Below, piece by piece: positions 43,244 through 51,987 of a stretch of 64,000 nt of DNA (its first letter is position 1; the number at the start of each line of letters is the position of its first letter). Position numbers and translations under genes: made by a program. Origin of the DNA: Actinacidiphila yeochonensis CN732 (lineage in GTDB: Bacteria > Actinomycetota > Actinomycetes > Streptomycetales > Streptomycetaceae). The notes under the pieces were generated by a model that had not been told where the DNA came from, ran no database searches, and worked only from the letters and a program-made list of their open reading frames with translations. The stretch lies in the NCBI RefSeq assembly GCF_000745345.1, contig NZ_JQNR01000004.1, positions 310,001 to 374,000 on the forward strand. The letters are read 5' to 3'.

Positions 43244-44825
43244 GCCGGAGTGGTGGCGCGGCGCGGTCTGCTACGAGCTCTACGTGCGGGCGTTCGCCGA
43301 CGGCGACGGCGACGGGGTGGGCGACCTCCCCGGCGCGACCGCCCGCCTCGGGCACCTGCGCGACCTCGGGGTCGACGCGGTCTGGCTGACCCCGTTCTAC
43401 CCCTCGCCCATGGCGGACGGCGGCTACGACATCGAGGACCACACCGCCGTCGCCCCGGACCTGGGCACCCTGGAGGACCTGGACCGCTTCGTGGCCCAGG
43501 CGCACGCGTACGGGCTGCGCGTGCTGATCGACCTGGTGCCCAACCACACCGCCGACACCCACCCCTGGTTCCGTGCCGCCCTGGCCGCCGGCCCGGGCGG
43601 CACGGAACGGGAACGGTACGTCTTCCGCGACGGCCGCGGGCCCGACGGCGGGCTGCCGCCGAACGACTGGCAGTCCGCCTTCGGCGGCCCGGCCTGGACG
43701 CGCACCACCGGCGCGGACGGGCGGCCGGGCCAGTGGTACCTGCACCTGCACGCGCCCGAGCAGCCCGACCTCAACTGGCGCGACCCGCGGGTGCCGGCCG
43801 AGTTCGAGCGCGTCCTGCGGTTCTGGCTGGAGCGCGGCATCGACGGCTTCCGCATCGACGTGGCGCACGCGCTGTTCAAGGACGCGCGGCTCGCCGACGC
43901 GGGGCCGGGGCAGCACCTGGACATCGACCGCAACCACCTGATGCCGTACTACGACCGGGAGGAGCTCCATCCGCTCTACCGGGCGTGGCGGGCGCTCGTC
44001 GACCAGTACCCCGGCGACCGCCTCCTGGTCGCCGAGGCCGCGGTGTTCGACCCGGAGCGGCTGGCGCGCTACGTCCGGCGCGACGAGATGCACCAGGCCT
44101 TCAACTTCGCCTTCCTGGAGGCGCGGTGGGGAGAGCCGGAACTGCGGCGGGTGATCGACGACTCGCTCGACGCGATGGCGCCGGTGGGCGCCCCGGTCAC
44201 CTGGGTCCTGGCCAGCCACGACGCCGTCCGCACCGCGACCCGGTTCGGCGGCGGGCCCCGCGGCCTCGCCCGGGCCCGGGCCGCGGCGCTGCTGATGCTC
44301 GCGCTGCCCGGCGCCGCCTACCTCTACCAGGGCGAGGAACTGGGGCTCGACCAGGTCGAGGTGGCCGACGACGAGATCCGCGACCCGGTCTGGGAACGCT
44401 CCGGGCACACCGAACGCGGCCGCGACGGCTGCCGCGTACCGCTGCCCTGGTCCGGATCGCGGCCCCCGTACGGGTTCTCCCCGGCCGGGCCGGACGTTCC
44501 GACCTGGTTCACCCAGCCCGCGCACTGGGGGCCGCTCACCGCCGGGGCGCAGTCGGCCGACGCCCGCTCCACCCTGGCGCTGTACCGCGAGGCGCTGCGG
44601 ATCAGGCGCGAGCACCCGGCGTCCGGCGAGGGGCCCCTGCCCTGGGCCGACTCGCCGGCCGGCGTCCTCACCTTCACCCGAGGGGACTCCCTGACCTGCC
44701 AGGCCAACCTCGGCGACCGCCCCGTCCCCCTGGCCGACGGCACGGTGCTGCTGTCCAGCGGGCCGCTGGCGGACGGCGCGCTGCCGCCGGACACGGCCGT
44801 CTGGCTGGAGCGGCCACGGCACTGA
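43236..44825 (+). CDS. GH13 alpha-glucosidase-like enzyme
   Basis: A 529-residue GH13 enzyme close to oligo-1,6-glucosidases and alpha-glucosidases. Conserved regions are DLVPNHTADTHPWF, GFRIDVAHALFKD (nucleophile Asp), LLVAEAAVFDPER (acid/base Glu) and region IV, here LASHDAVRTATRFG, where most relatives have NHD. The Asn to Ser change next to the catalytic-site His and Asp may shift specificity. YLYQGEELGLDQVEV is also typical. It lacks a signal peptide, so it acts on imported sugar. It overlaps the oxidoreductase by eight bases and is followed by a strong hairpin. Confidence 0.92.
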   Translation: MSEPEWWRGAVCYELYVRAFADGDGDGVGDLPGATARLGHLRDLGVDAVWLTPFYPSPMADGGYDIEDHTAVAPDLGTLEDLDRFVAQAHAYGLRVLIDLVPNHTADTHPWFRAALAAGPGGTERERYVFRDGRGPDGGLPPNDWQSAFGGPAWTRTTGADGRPGQWYLHLHAPEQPDLNWRDPRVPAEFERVLRFWLERGIDGFRIDVAHALFKDARLADAGPGQHLDIDRNHLMPYYDREELHPLYRAWRALVDQYPGDRLLVAEAAVFDPERLARYVRRDEMHQAFNFAFLEARWGEPELRRVIDDSLDAMAPVGAPVTWVLASHDAVRTATRFGGGPRGLARARAAALLMLALPGAAYLYQGEELGLDQVEVADDEIRDPVWERSGHTERGRDGCRVPLPWSGSRPPYGFSPAGPDVPTWFTQPAHWGPLTAGAQSADARSTLALYREALRIRREHPASGEGPLPWADSPAGVLTFTRGDSLTCQANLGDRPVPLADGTVLLSSGPLADGALPPDTAVWLERPRH

Positions 44826-44838
44826 CGAGCAACCGACC

Positions 44839-44878
44839 GGGCGACCCGGGAAGGCGCCGGTGCCCTCCCGGGTCGCCC
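44839..44878 (+). terminator. hairpin terminator closing the sugar operon
   Basis: Perfect 13-bp stem (44839-44851 with 44866-44878) around a 14-base loop, 13 bases after the GH13 stop. It separates the transporter operon from the secreted enzyme. Confidence 0.7.
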
Positions 44879-45184
44879 AGCCCGACCCCGACACCCGCGT
44901 CAGCGCCGGGGGACCCGCTTCTGGCCGCCGCGCCGTAGGCCGCGGTCCGGCGGGTCGGCGGTCCGGCGGGTCGGCGGTCGCGGCGGACCGGCGGGTCGTC
45001 CGGGCAACGGTCTTCACGACGGGTGCGCCACGCCACGGCCCGGCGCGCCCGTCCAGCCGGCTGCCGCCGGCACCCCGCGGCGAGCAGCTGGAAGAGCAGT
45101 GCAGAAAACCCGACCGCGGAGCGCGCCCGCACCATGGCCGCGCGCGCTCCGGTCGGTGGGAATTCACTACATCAGGAGGATGTT
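44879..45184. other. upstream region of the secreted enzyme
   Basis: About 300 bases, with a duplicated GGTCCGGCGGGTCGGC element near 44945-44976 and, close to the next start, a lower-GC stretch (GGGAATTCACTACATC) that may hold the promoter. No coding frame is convincing. Confidence 0.45.
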
Positions 45185-47224
45185 TTGAGACACCGCAAAC
45201 TCTCGCTGGCCGCCGTCGCCACGGCAGCCGCCCTGATCGCCCCGCTGAGCGCCGTCAGCGCGGCGGCGTCCCCGCGCCCCGCCGCGGCGTCACAGCCGGC
45301 GCCGTTGACCAACCTGGACCACCTCGACGCCCTGACCACGACGGTGGCACCGCCCTCCCAGCCGGGGCACACCACCTACCAGCTGGCCGACCACCCCGAC
45401 CTCGGCGTGCTGTGGGTCTACGCCAACCACCAGTCGGACGGCGGCTACCAGCCCGTCGGCGGCGGCACGTACGACGCCTCCACCGACACCTACGGCCAGG
45501 GCGCCTACGACGCCGACGACATCGCCCGGGCGGCCGTCGTCTACCTGCGCCACTGGCAGCAGTGGGGCGACACGCACAGCCGCGACCAGGCGGAGGCGCT
45601 GCTGCGAGGGCTCACCTACCTCCAGACGGACACCGGTCCCGACGCCGGCGACGTCGTGCTGTGGATGCAGCCCGACGGCCGTCTCAACCCCACCCCGACG
45701 CCGGCGGACAGCCCCAACCCCTCCGACACCGGATCGTCCTACTGGCTGGCCCGCACCCTGTGGGCCCTGGGCGAGGGGTACGCGGACTTCCGCACGAGCG
45801 ACCCCGGCTTCGCGGGCTTCCTGGAGCAGCGGCTCAACCTGGCCGTCGGGGCACTGGACCGGCAGAACCTCACGAAGCACGGCCAGTACAAGACCGTCAA
45901 CGGCGTCCAGCTGCCGACGTGGCTGATCTCCGACGGCGCCGACGCCTCGTCCGAGGCCGTGCTCGGGCTGACGGCCTACGTGGCCGCCGGCGGCACCTCG
46001 ACCGCCCGCACCGCCCTGTCGCAGCTGGCCGACGGCATCGCCGCGATGGGTTCGGGCTCCGCGCGGAACTGGCCCTACGGCGCGCTCCTCCCCTCGACCA
46101 CGTCGCCCTCGCAGTGGGAAGGCTGGGGCGACGAGATGGCGACCGCCCTCGCGCAGGCCGCCACCGCGCTGCACGATCCGGCACTGCTGCGGCCCGCCCT
46201 CGCCGACGCCGCCGTCTTCGTCCCGCACCTGCTCACCGCGACGGGACCCGACAACGGCTGGATGCCCACCCCGGTCGACGGCAGCCAGATCGCCTACGGC
46301 GCCGACGCGGTGGCCCGCTCGGTGCTGGCCGTCGCCGACGCCACCGGCAGCACCGGCCTGCGCCAGGTCGCGGGGGTGGCGGCCGGCTGGTTCTTCGGGC
46401 AGAACCCGGCCGGAGTCCCGACGTACGACCCGGCGACCGGCGTCACCTTCGACGGCGTGGCGGCCAACGGCACCGTGAACCTCAACTCGGGTGCCGAGTC
46501 CACCATCCACGGCCTGCTCACCATGGAGACCCTGGACGCCAACCCCGATGTCGCGGACACCGCCCGTGCCGCGGGCCACGTCGTGAAGCGCGACGGGCAG
46601 CAGGTGGTCGAGGCGAACACGGCGGCCCTCTCCGGCGGCGCGCAGACGGTCCAGCCCGCGTCGGCGTGGACCGGTGAGGCCCAGTGGAGCGCGACCTCCT
46701 ACGTGAGTTCGCCGGCCGGCAGCCGGCTCACCTGGCAGGTGTCCGCGTCCGGCCAGCCCAGGATGGTGCAGCCGGTGGCCTACCTCACCGACGGCGGCGC
46801 CGCGCGGACGACGTTCACCTCGGGCAGGACCTCTCTCGGCACCGTGCGCTACGGAGCCGGCGGCGCCCAGGGCGTCGCGGCAACCCCCGGCGCCCTGCTG
46901 CCCGTCACGCTGCCGGGATCGCTGCCCGCCGGTGCCACCTCGATCACCGGCACGACGACCGGCGGCACGGGGCAGCTCGACTCGCTGCTGCTGACGCCGC
47001 TGGTCTCGCAGCTGGTGACCAGCGGAAACGGACACGCCGTCGCGTTGCTCAACAGCGTCGCCACGACGAGCCGCACCGTCCGCGTCGCCGTGCCGGGCAC
47101 CGGCCGGGGCGTCGTCGTCAGCTACGACCAGTACGGCATCGCCCGCGCCAGGATCGCCACCTCCACCGGCGGCGTCGTCACCGCCGAGGTGCTCCCCGGC
47201 GGCTTCACCCTGGTCACGCGCTGA
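45185..47224 (+). CDS. secreted (alpha/alpha)-barrel-like carbohydrate-active enzyme
   Basis: A 679-residue exported protein. TTG at 45185 is chosen because AGGAGG lies eight bases before it and a signal peptide follows (LSLAAVATAAALIAPLSAVS). Residues 60-470 look like an alpha/alpha toroid: AYDADDIARAAVVYLRHW, SSYWLARTLWALGEGYADF, SSEAVLGLTAYVAAGG and GWFFGQNPAG, the last being reminiscent of GH9 and related families. The C-terminal 200 residues are beta-rich and could bind sugar. I cannot name the family. Location next to the glycan operon suggests it releases oligosaccharides for the transporter. Confidence 0.7.
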   Translation: MRHRKLSLAAVATAAALIAPLSAVSAAASPRPAAASQPAPLTNLDHLDALTTTVAPPSQPGHTTYQLADHPDLGVLWVYANHQSDGGYQPVGGGTYDASTDTYGQGAYDADDIARAAVVYLRHWQQWGDTHSRDQAEALLRGLTYLQTDTGPDAGDVVLWMQPDGRLNPTPTPADSPNPSDTGSSYWLARTLWALGEGYADFRTSDPGFAGFLEQRLNLAVGALDRQNLTKHGQYKTVNGVQLPTWLISDGADASSEAVLGLTAYVAAGGTSTARTALSQLADGIAAMGSGSARNWPYGALLPSTTSPSQWEGWGDEMATALAQAATALHDPALLRPALADAAVFVPHLLTATGPDNGWMPTPVDGSQIAYGADAVARSVLAVADATGSTGLRQVAGVAAGWFFGQNPAGVPTYDPATGVTFDGVAANGTVNLNSGAESTIHGLLTMETLDANPDVADTARAAGHVVKRDGQQVVEANTAALSGGAQTVQPASAWTGEAQWSATSYVSSPAGSRLTWQVSASGQPRMVQPVAYLTDGGAARTTFTSGRTSLGTVRYGAGGAQGVAATPGALLPVTLPGSLPAGATSITGTTTGGTGQLDSLLLTPLVSQLVTSGNGHAVALLNSVATTSRTVRVAVPGTGRGVVVSYDQYGIARARIATSTGGVVTAEVLPGGFTLVTR

Positions 47225-47393
47225 CCCGAGGCCCGTCGCACCGGCGGCGGCACGGCGCAACGGGGCAGCAGAAGAGCGCGCCGTCCTCGTTCGCCGCGAC
47301 CGCTCCGCGGGCCGAACTCCGTACTCCGTGCGGCGCGCTCCACGGTCCGTGCTCGGCGCCTCGTGCTCCGCGAGCCGTGCTCCGTTCTCCGTT

Positions 47394-47428
47394 CTCCGTG
47401 CTCCGCGATCCGCTCGCGGAGCACGGAG
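47394..47428 (+). terminator. hairpin, possible terminator of the secreted enzyme gene
   Basis: Perfect 15-bp stem (47394-47408 with 47414-47428) and a 5-base loop, 170 bases after the stop. It grew out of the CTCCGTG repeat words, so it may be a repeat by-product. Confidence 0.45.
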
Positions 47429-47430
47429 GC

Positions 47431-47482
47431 GACGGGTCAGCCTCTGATGCCAGGCGGACGGGTCATCCCCTGATGCCAGGTG
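47431..47482. repeat. 26-bp tandem duplication
   Basis: Two adjacent copies of a unit beginning GACGGGTCA and containing CTGATGCCAGG, differing at a few positions. It lies directly after the hairpin. Confidence 0.7.
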
Positions 47483-47890
47483 GCGGGGCGGTGGTTCCGG
47501 GGCATCCCGACGACCACCGCTCGACCGCGGAGCCGGACGCGCTCCGCGCTCGGCCACGCCGCCGACGCGTCACCGAGGGGACGCGGCAGGCCCCGTGGGA
47601 CCCATCAGACGCCCGTCGGTCGAAAGCGGCGGATCGGCGAGGCCCGCAGGGCCGGCCGCTACCGGCACCCTCCCCCCGGGGGGTGCCGGAAGCCGCCGCC
47701 TCTCCCGCTCGGGCCCGCTCGTGCCGAGGGAAGCCGGCCCTGCGCCGCCTCGTCGGCCGGTTGGCGCTTTTTCGCAGCCGCGTCGCCGCATCAGGACGAA
47801 GGGGCGCGGTGTGCGCCATCGGAGTGGCTGCGGTCGCGGCGACGGCACACGACCTGGGCTACGACGCCGCCCTCTCGCACTCCGAGCCGT

Positions 47891-47906
47891 ATAGCATCGG
47901 TGCTAT
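47891..47906. promoter_or_regulatory. palindrome overlapping the toxin start codon
   Basis: ATAGCA-TCGG-TGCTAT is a perfect 6-bp inverted repeat whose right arm contains the first two bases of the toxin ATG (47905). It probably serves as the operator bound by the Xre antitoxin; at RNA level it could also hide the start. Confidence 0.55.
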
Positions 47907-48288
47907 GGGCAGTGGGTGGTACTCGGTCGAGATCGAGCCGGAGGTGCGGCTGTGGCTGGAGGACCTTCCCGCCCATCACTACACGCAGGCCGAACGTGTC
48001 GCCGACCTGCTCGCCGAGCAGCCCACCACGCTTGACGAACCGCACTCCCGCCACCTGGGGGGCAAGCTCCGCGAGCTGCGCTTCCGCCTCGGCGATGCTC
48101 ACCAGCGCGTCACCTACTGGCTCGCGCCCGATCGTCGCGTCGTGCTGCTCACCGTGTTCCGCAAGACCAAGATGCGCGAGCAGGCCGAAGTGGACCGCGC
48201 GCACGCCGCTCAACGGCTCTGCGAAGCCGAACACCAGGCAGCCGCTGAACACGACCTCTACAGCCGCGACCTCAAGGAGAACCGATGA
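47905..48288 (+). CDS. HigB/Gp49-like toxin (RelE superfamily)
   Basis: A 127-residue putative ribosome-dependent mRNA interferase of the phage Gp49/HigB group. The core LRELRFRLGDAHQRVTYWLA, then VVLLTVFRKTKMREQAEVDR, is the family pattern. It has a longer acidic-basic C-terminal tail than typical (about 100-110). It precedes its antitoxin, the HigBA order, and overlaps it by four bases (ATGA). No Shine-Dalgarno sequence is obvious; a palindrome covers the start. Confidence 0.85.
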   Translation: MGSGWYSVEIEPEVRLWLEDLPAHHYTQAERVADLLAEQPTTLDEPHSRHLGGKLRELRFRLGDAHQRVTYWLAPDRRVVLLTVFRKTKMREQAEVDRAHAAQRLCEAEHQAAAEHDLYSRDLKENR

Positions 48289-48623
48289 ATCACAGCGAAT
48301 GGAGGACCCGCCGCCACCGCCGGCTGGCCGGTGAACACCTCGACGCCGACACCGAGTACGACCGCGTCTACGAAGAAGCCAGCCTGGCCATGACACTGGG
48401 CAAGGCCGTCCACGACCGGCGCAGGCAACTCGGGCTGAGCGAGGCCGACCTGGCCGAGCGCCTGCACACCACCACCGATGAGATCGAAGGCATCGAGACC
48501 GCCACCGAACTGCCGCCTATCGCTGTCATCATGCGCCTGGCCCGAGCCCTGGACCTCACCGTCGACATGCACCTCGCCCCCGGGGACGAGCCGACCGTCA
48601 CCATCGCCACCCCGGCCGCCTGA
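48285..48623 (+). CDS. Xre-family antitoxin (HigA-like)
   Basis: A 112-residue protein. A positively charged N-terminal extension (about 35 residues) is followed by an Xre helix-turn-helix (LGLSEADLAERLHTTTDEIE, then LPPIAVIMRLARALDL). It probably neutralises the upstream toxin and represses the operon. Translation is coupled to the toxin through the ATGA overlap. Confidence 0.85.
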   Translation: MNHSEWRTRRHRRLAGEHLDADTEYDRVYEEASLAMTLGKAVHDRRRQLGLSEADLAERLHTTTDEIEGIETATELPPIAVIMRLARALDLTVDMHLAPGDEPTVTIATPAA

Positions 48624-48637
48624 GCCCGGGAGAAGTC

Positions 48638-48874
48638 ATGCGTGACGCCTCCACAGCACTCGCCCGTGAGCTGGGCCGACTCATCCACGACCGGCGCACT
48701 GTGCTCGGGCTGTCCCAGGCCGAGCTGGCCGAGCGGTGCGGGATGAAACAGCCGCAGGTCTCCCGCTTCGAAGCCGGCGGAACGATGCCCACCCTTCCGA
48801 TGCTGCGCCGCCTGGCCGGTGCCCTCGGAGCCGACTTGAGCATAAGCCTCATTGCGCACGACCAGTCCGCTTGA
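48638..48874 (+). CDS. second small Xre-family regulator
   Basis: A 78-residue protein consisting almost only of an Xre helix-turn-helix: LIHDRRTVLGLSQAELAERC, MKQPQVSRFEAGGTMPTL and a final LGADLSISLIAHD. It starts 14 bases after the antitoxin with a GGGAG site. It may be a duplicated antitoxin or an extra repressor of the module. Its sequence is clearly different from the first antitoxin. Confidence 0.82.
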   Translation: MRDASTALARELGRLIHDRRTVLGLSQAELAERCGMKQPQVSRFEAGGTMPTLPMLRRLAGALGADLSISLIAHDQSA

Positions 48875-49168
48875 CGTGGATCTCCTGTCCCGCGCCGATC
48901 CTGGCGGTGTGGCGTGGGAAAACCGGTGGCGGGGGACCGCTGGGGGCGTTAGCGTGCGGGGTGTTGGTGACGGGGCCCTGTGGGGTCCTGGTCCGAGTCG
49001 TGTGTGTGACCTGGAGGTGTTGACCGATGGCTGTCGTTGCGACGGGTGTTGCTGCCCGCATTCAGACGGTTGGTTCGTTCACCTCTGTGGTCTCCGGCTG
49101 ATTCCCTCTTCGTTGCCGCGCTGTCGTGCGCGGGTGCCGGGGCCGCCCTGTGGTTGAAGGGTTTCCCC

Positions 49169-50284
49169 TTGTCTTTCTCTTTTTGTGACGCTTCTTCGCA
49201 TGTTCTCGTGCCCTTTGGGTGGGATGACGTGTGGGAGGCGGAGTTCCGTTCGTTCGCCGAGCGCGGGTTGGTGCCCGGGCGGGTGGTGCGGGTGGATCGC
49301 GGGCTGTGCGATGTGGTGACGGCCGGCGGGTTCGTCCGGGCGGACACCGAGTTCGTGGTGCCGCGTGATCCGATGAAGGTGGTGTGTACCGGGGACTGGG
49401 CCGCCGTCGATGCCGAGGGTGACCCGCGGTTCGTGCGGGAGTTGCTGCCGCGGCGTTCCGCGGTGGTGCGGTCCACGTCGTCGAAGCGGTCGGAGGGCCA
49501 GGTGCTGGCCGCGAACCTCGACCATGTGGTGGTGTGCGTGTCACTGGCCGCCGAGCTGGACCTGGGCCGGCTGGAGCGGTTCACCTCCCTGGCCTGGGAG
49601 AGCGGAGCGCAGCCGCTGGTCGCCCTGACCAAGGCCGACCTGGTGTACGACACCACCCACCTTCTCGCCGACGCCCGGGCCGCCGCACCAGGGGTCCAGG
49701 TGGTGGCCGTCAGCGGGGAGAGCGGCGAGGGCGTGGACGTGCTCGCCGCCGTGCTGTCGGGCGGCAGTTCCGTCCTGCTCGGGCAGTCCGGCGCGGGCAA
49801 GTCGACCCTCGCCAACGCCCTCACCGGCACGACGGCCCAGGAGGTCCAGGCCATCCGTGACGCCGACGGCAAGGGCCGGCACACCACCACCACGCGCGAC
49901 ATGCTGCCGATGCCCGGCGGCGGCGTCCTCATCGACACCCCGGGGCTGCGCGGCGTCGGCCTGTGGGACGCGGAGGACGGACTCGCGCAGGTCTTCGCCG
50001 ACATCGAGGGGATCGCCGGGAGGTGCCGGTTCCAGGACTGCGCCCACGATTCCGAGCCGGGCTGCGCGGTGGCCGCCGCGGTGGAGGACGGGGCGCTGAC
50101 GGTGCGGCGCCTGGAGAGCTACCGCAAGCTGCTCCGGGAGAACGCCTGGATCGCCTCGCGCACCGACCAGCGGCTGCGCGCGGAGATGCGCCGCGAGTGG
50201 AAGCGGCGTTCGGCGGCGGGCCGTGAGATGTACGAGCGCAAGCGCGGTGGAGGCGGCGGCCACCGCGACGGCCGAGCCGGCTGA
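49169..50284 (+). CDS. rsgA: ribosome small subunit-dependent GTPase A
   Basis: A 371-residue circularly permuted GTPase. An OB-fold domain (GRVVRVDRGLCDVVTAGG) leads, then G4 LVALTKADL, G1 LLGQSGAGKSTLANAL, switch region DGKGRHTTTTRDM, G3 IDTPGLRGVGL, and a C-terminal zinc knuckle CRFQDCAHDSEPGC. It acts in late 30S ribosome maturation. TTG at 49169 is chosen because GAAGGG lies upstream and homologues begin close to SHxLVPFGW; the region before it has lower GC. A GTG or another TTG slightly upstream is possible. Confidence 0.92.
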   Translation: MSFSFCDASSHVLVPFGWDDVWEAEFRSFAERGLVPGRVVRVDRGLCDVVTAGGFVRADTEFVVPRDPMKVVCTGDWAAVDAEGDPRFVRELLPRRSAVVRSTSSKRSEGQVLAANLDHVVVCVSLAAELDLGRLERFTSLAWESGAQPLVALTKADLVYDTTHLLADARAAAPGVQVVAVSGESGEGVDVLAAVLSGGSSVLLGQSGAGKSTLANALTGTTAQEVQAIRDADGKGRHTTTTRDMLPMPGGGVLIDTPGLRGVGLWDAEDGLAQVFADIEGIAGRCRFQDCAHDSEPGCAVAAAVEDGALTVRRLESYRKLLRENAWIASRTDQRLRAEMRREWKRRSAAGREMYERKRGGGGGHRDGRAG

Positions 50285-50456
50285 GCACCGGTCGTCCGAA
50301 CTCCGCGCGGGCGCGACGCGGCCGGGCCGCAGGGCCGCCGCGCGTCCGTGCGGGTGCTCAGGTGCCGTTCGGGGCTGTCTCGTTCAGCGAGCCGCCGGCC
50401 GTACCCCTCGCGGGACGGCCGGCGGGCTTCGGTCCGAGGCGGCGGTGCTCCGGGGC

Positions 50457-50588
50457 CTACCCGGCGCCGCCGCCGCGGCCGTGGCGGCGCCGCACCGCCA
50501 GGGGGCTCCCCGAACTCCAGAACGAGCCGATCACGCACGCGACGACCAGTGCCACGATCACGATTCCGAGAACCACGCTGTACGCCAT
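50457..50588 (-). CDS. small single-pass membrane protein, 43 residues
   Basis: A short ORF with ATG at 50588 and an excellent GAGGAGG site. It is a single hydrophobic helix (MAYSVVLGIVIVALVVACVI) followed by a basic tail rich in Arg and Gly. Small predicted membrane proteins of this type are often missed in annotation. No function is suggested by its neighbours. Confidence 0.7.
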   Translation of the reverse strand: MAYSVVLGIVIVALVVACVIGSFWSSGSPLAVRRRHGRGGGAG

Positions 50589-50867
50589 TCCGGGACCTCC
50601 TCGTATATGCACGGTCTTCACCGCGCCGTCACCGCTGCCGCTCAACCGTGGCCTTCCCGTTATCCGGACCACCCAACCCCCGTACACGAGGGCAGAGTTG
50701 AAAAACTGCCGGTGAGATGGGCTAATTGGCCCTTGATCGGCTGGTATGGCGAGCGCCACGCGGGCGGCTCCGCGGGTGACGGGCAACCGTACGGCTGCGT
50801 GCGCCCGTTCGCGCCGAGGGACCCCGTCCAGCCGGGTGCCCGCCGCGCACGGCCGGCCCGAAACGCC

Positions 50868-51908
50868 TTACGCGGAGGCCCGGACGACCACCTGGGTCGG
50901 CGTGACGATCGGCTTCAGGGGCGCGTCGTCCGCCGGGCCGCCGCCGGCCGCCGCGTCGAGCCGCCGCAGCAGCAGCCGGGCCATCATCTGGCCCATCTCC
51001 TCGATGTCCTGGCGGATCGTGGTGAGCGGCGGGTCGGTCCACTCGGCCACCGACACGATGTCGTCGAACCCGACCACCGCCACGTCCTCCGGCACCCGCC
51101 GGCCGCGCTGCCGCAGCGTGCGCAGCGCGCCCGAGGCCATCACGTCGGAGGCGGCGAAGACGCCGTCCAGGTCCGGGTAGCGGTCCAGTAGTTCGGCCAT
51201 GGCGCGGGCGCCGCCGTCGGGCGTGAAGTCGCCCTCGACGATGAGGCCGGGGTCGGCGTCGGGGGCCACGTCGCGGAAGCCGTCGAGCCGGTCCACGGAG
51301 GCTGTCTGGTCCTGGCGGCCGGCGATGTGGCCGATCCGGCGCCGCCCCAGCCCGAGCAGGTGGTGGACGGCGTCGCGCGCGCCGCCGCGGTTGTCGCAGT
51401 CGACGTAGAGCGTGTCGCCGTCCGACCAGTCGGGGCGGCCCCCTATCACCGTGGGTACCCCGGCGCGTTCGGCCAGCGCAGGCAGCGTGTCGTCGGCGTG
51501 CAGCGAGAAGATCAGCGCACCGTCCACGTGGCCGCCCGCGAGGTAGCGGCCCACCCGCTCGTAGTCGTCCGCGCCCTCCGTGAGCAGCAGCACCAACTGG
51601 TTGTCGCGAGCCGTCAGTTCGCGGCTGATACCGCGGACCTGCTGGGCGAAGAACGGGTCGGAGAAGAACCGGGTCTCCGGCTCGGCGACGACCACGGCCA
51701 CGGCGTCCTTGCGCCGGGTCACCAGGGCGCGGGCCGCCTGGTTGGGGACGTAGCCCAGCTCGTCCACGGCCTGCCGGACCCGCTCGGCCAGCGGGGCGCG
51801 GACGCCCTCACTGCCGTTGACCACGCGCGACGCGGTGGCGCGCGACACCCCCGCCCGTGCCGCGATGTCCTCCAGCGTGGGACGGGGCGCGTAGCTGGAG
51901 TCGGACAC
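50868..51908 (-). CDS. LacI-family transcriptional regulator
   Basis: A 346-residue regulator with LEDIAARAGVSRATASRVVN and hinge VPNQAARALVTRR, then a ribose-binding-type sensor domain (VAVVVAEPETRFFSDPFFAQ, VPTVIGGRPDW, VAVVGFDDIVSVAEWTDPPL). GTG at 51908 follows AGGAG. Two operator-like elements lie upstream (51925 and 51988). No transporter or glycosidase is adjacent, so its targets may be elsewhere; in streptomycetes such solitary LacI proteins often control sugar regulons in trans. Confidence 0.92.
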   Translation of the reverse strand: MSDSSYAPRPTLEDIAARAGVSRATASRVVNGSEGVRAPLAERVRQAVDELGYVPNQAARALVTRRKDAVAVVVAEPETRFFSDPFFAQQVRGISRELTARDNQLVLLLTEGADDYERVGRYLAGGHVDGALIFSLHADDTLPALAERAGVPTVIGGRPDWSDGDTLYVDCDNRGGARDAVHHLLGLGRRRIGHIAGRQDQTASVDRLDGFRDVAPDADPGLIVEGDFTPDGGARAMAELLDRYPDLDGVFAASDVMASGALRTLRQRGRRVPEDVAVVGFDDIVSVAEWTDPPLTTIRQDIEEMGQMMARLLLRRLDAAAGGGPADDAPLKPIVTPTQVVVRASA

Positions 51909-51924
51909 GGGAGGGCTCCTTAGC

Positions 51925-51936
51925 GAGCGGATAACA
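51925..51936 (-). promoter_or_regulatory. sequence resembling the lac operator
   Basis: On the plus strand GAGCGGATAACA is identical to 12 bases of the E. coli lac operator and is followed closely by AAATT. It sits 17 bases before the LacI-type start codon. It may be an autoregulatory element or chance. Confidence 0.35.
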
Positions 51937-51987
51937 CAAATTCCCTACAGATCTTCGAAGTCAGCGTATCGGTCGGGCAGGCTCCGT

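Larger units (their letters stand above)
47225..47904. other. intergenic region with low-complexity repeats
   Basis: About 680 bases. From 47300 to 47430 it is a degenerate array of CTCCGT/GTGCTCCG words containing a hairpin, then a 26-bp duplication. The stretch 47490-47880 can be read as protein but looks non-coding. The toxin-antitoxin promoter must lie near 47860-47904. Confidence 0.55.

Noticed and set aside
48875-49168. Possible small gene between the Xre regulator and rsgA
   Set aside because: Frames lack a ribosome binding site and GC codon bias; the stretch has unusually low GC near rsgA and is better read as its promoter and leader.
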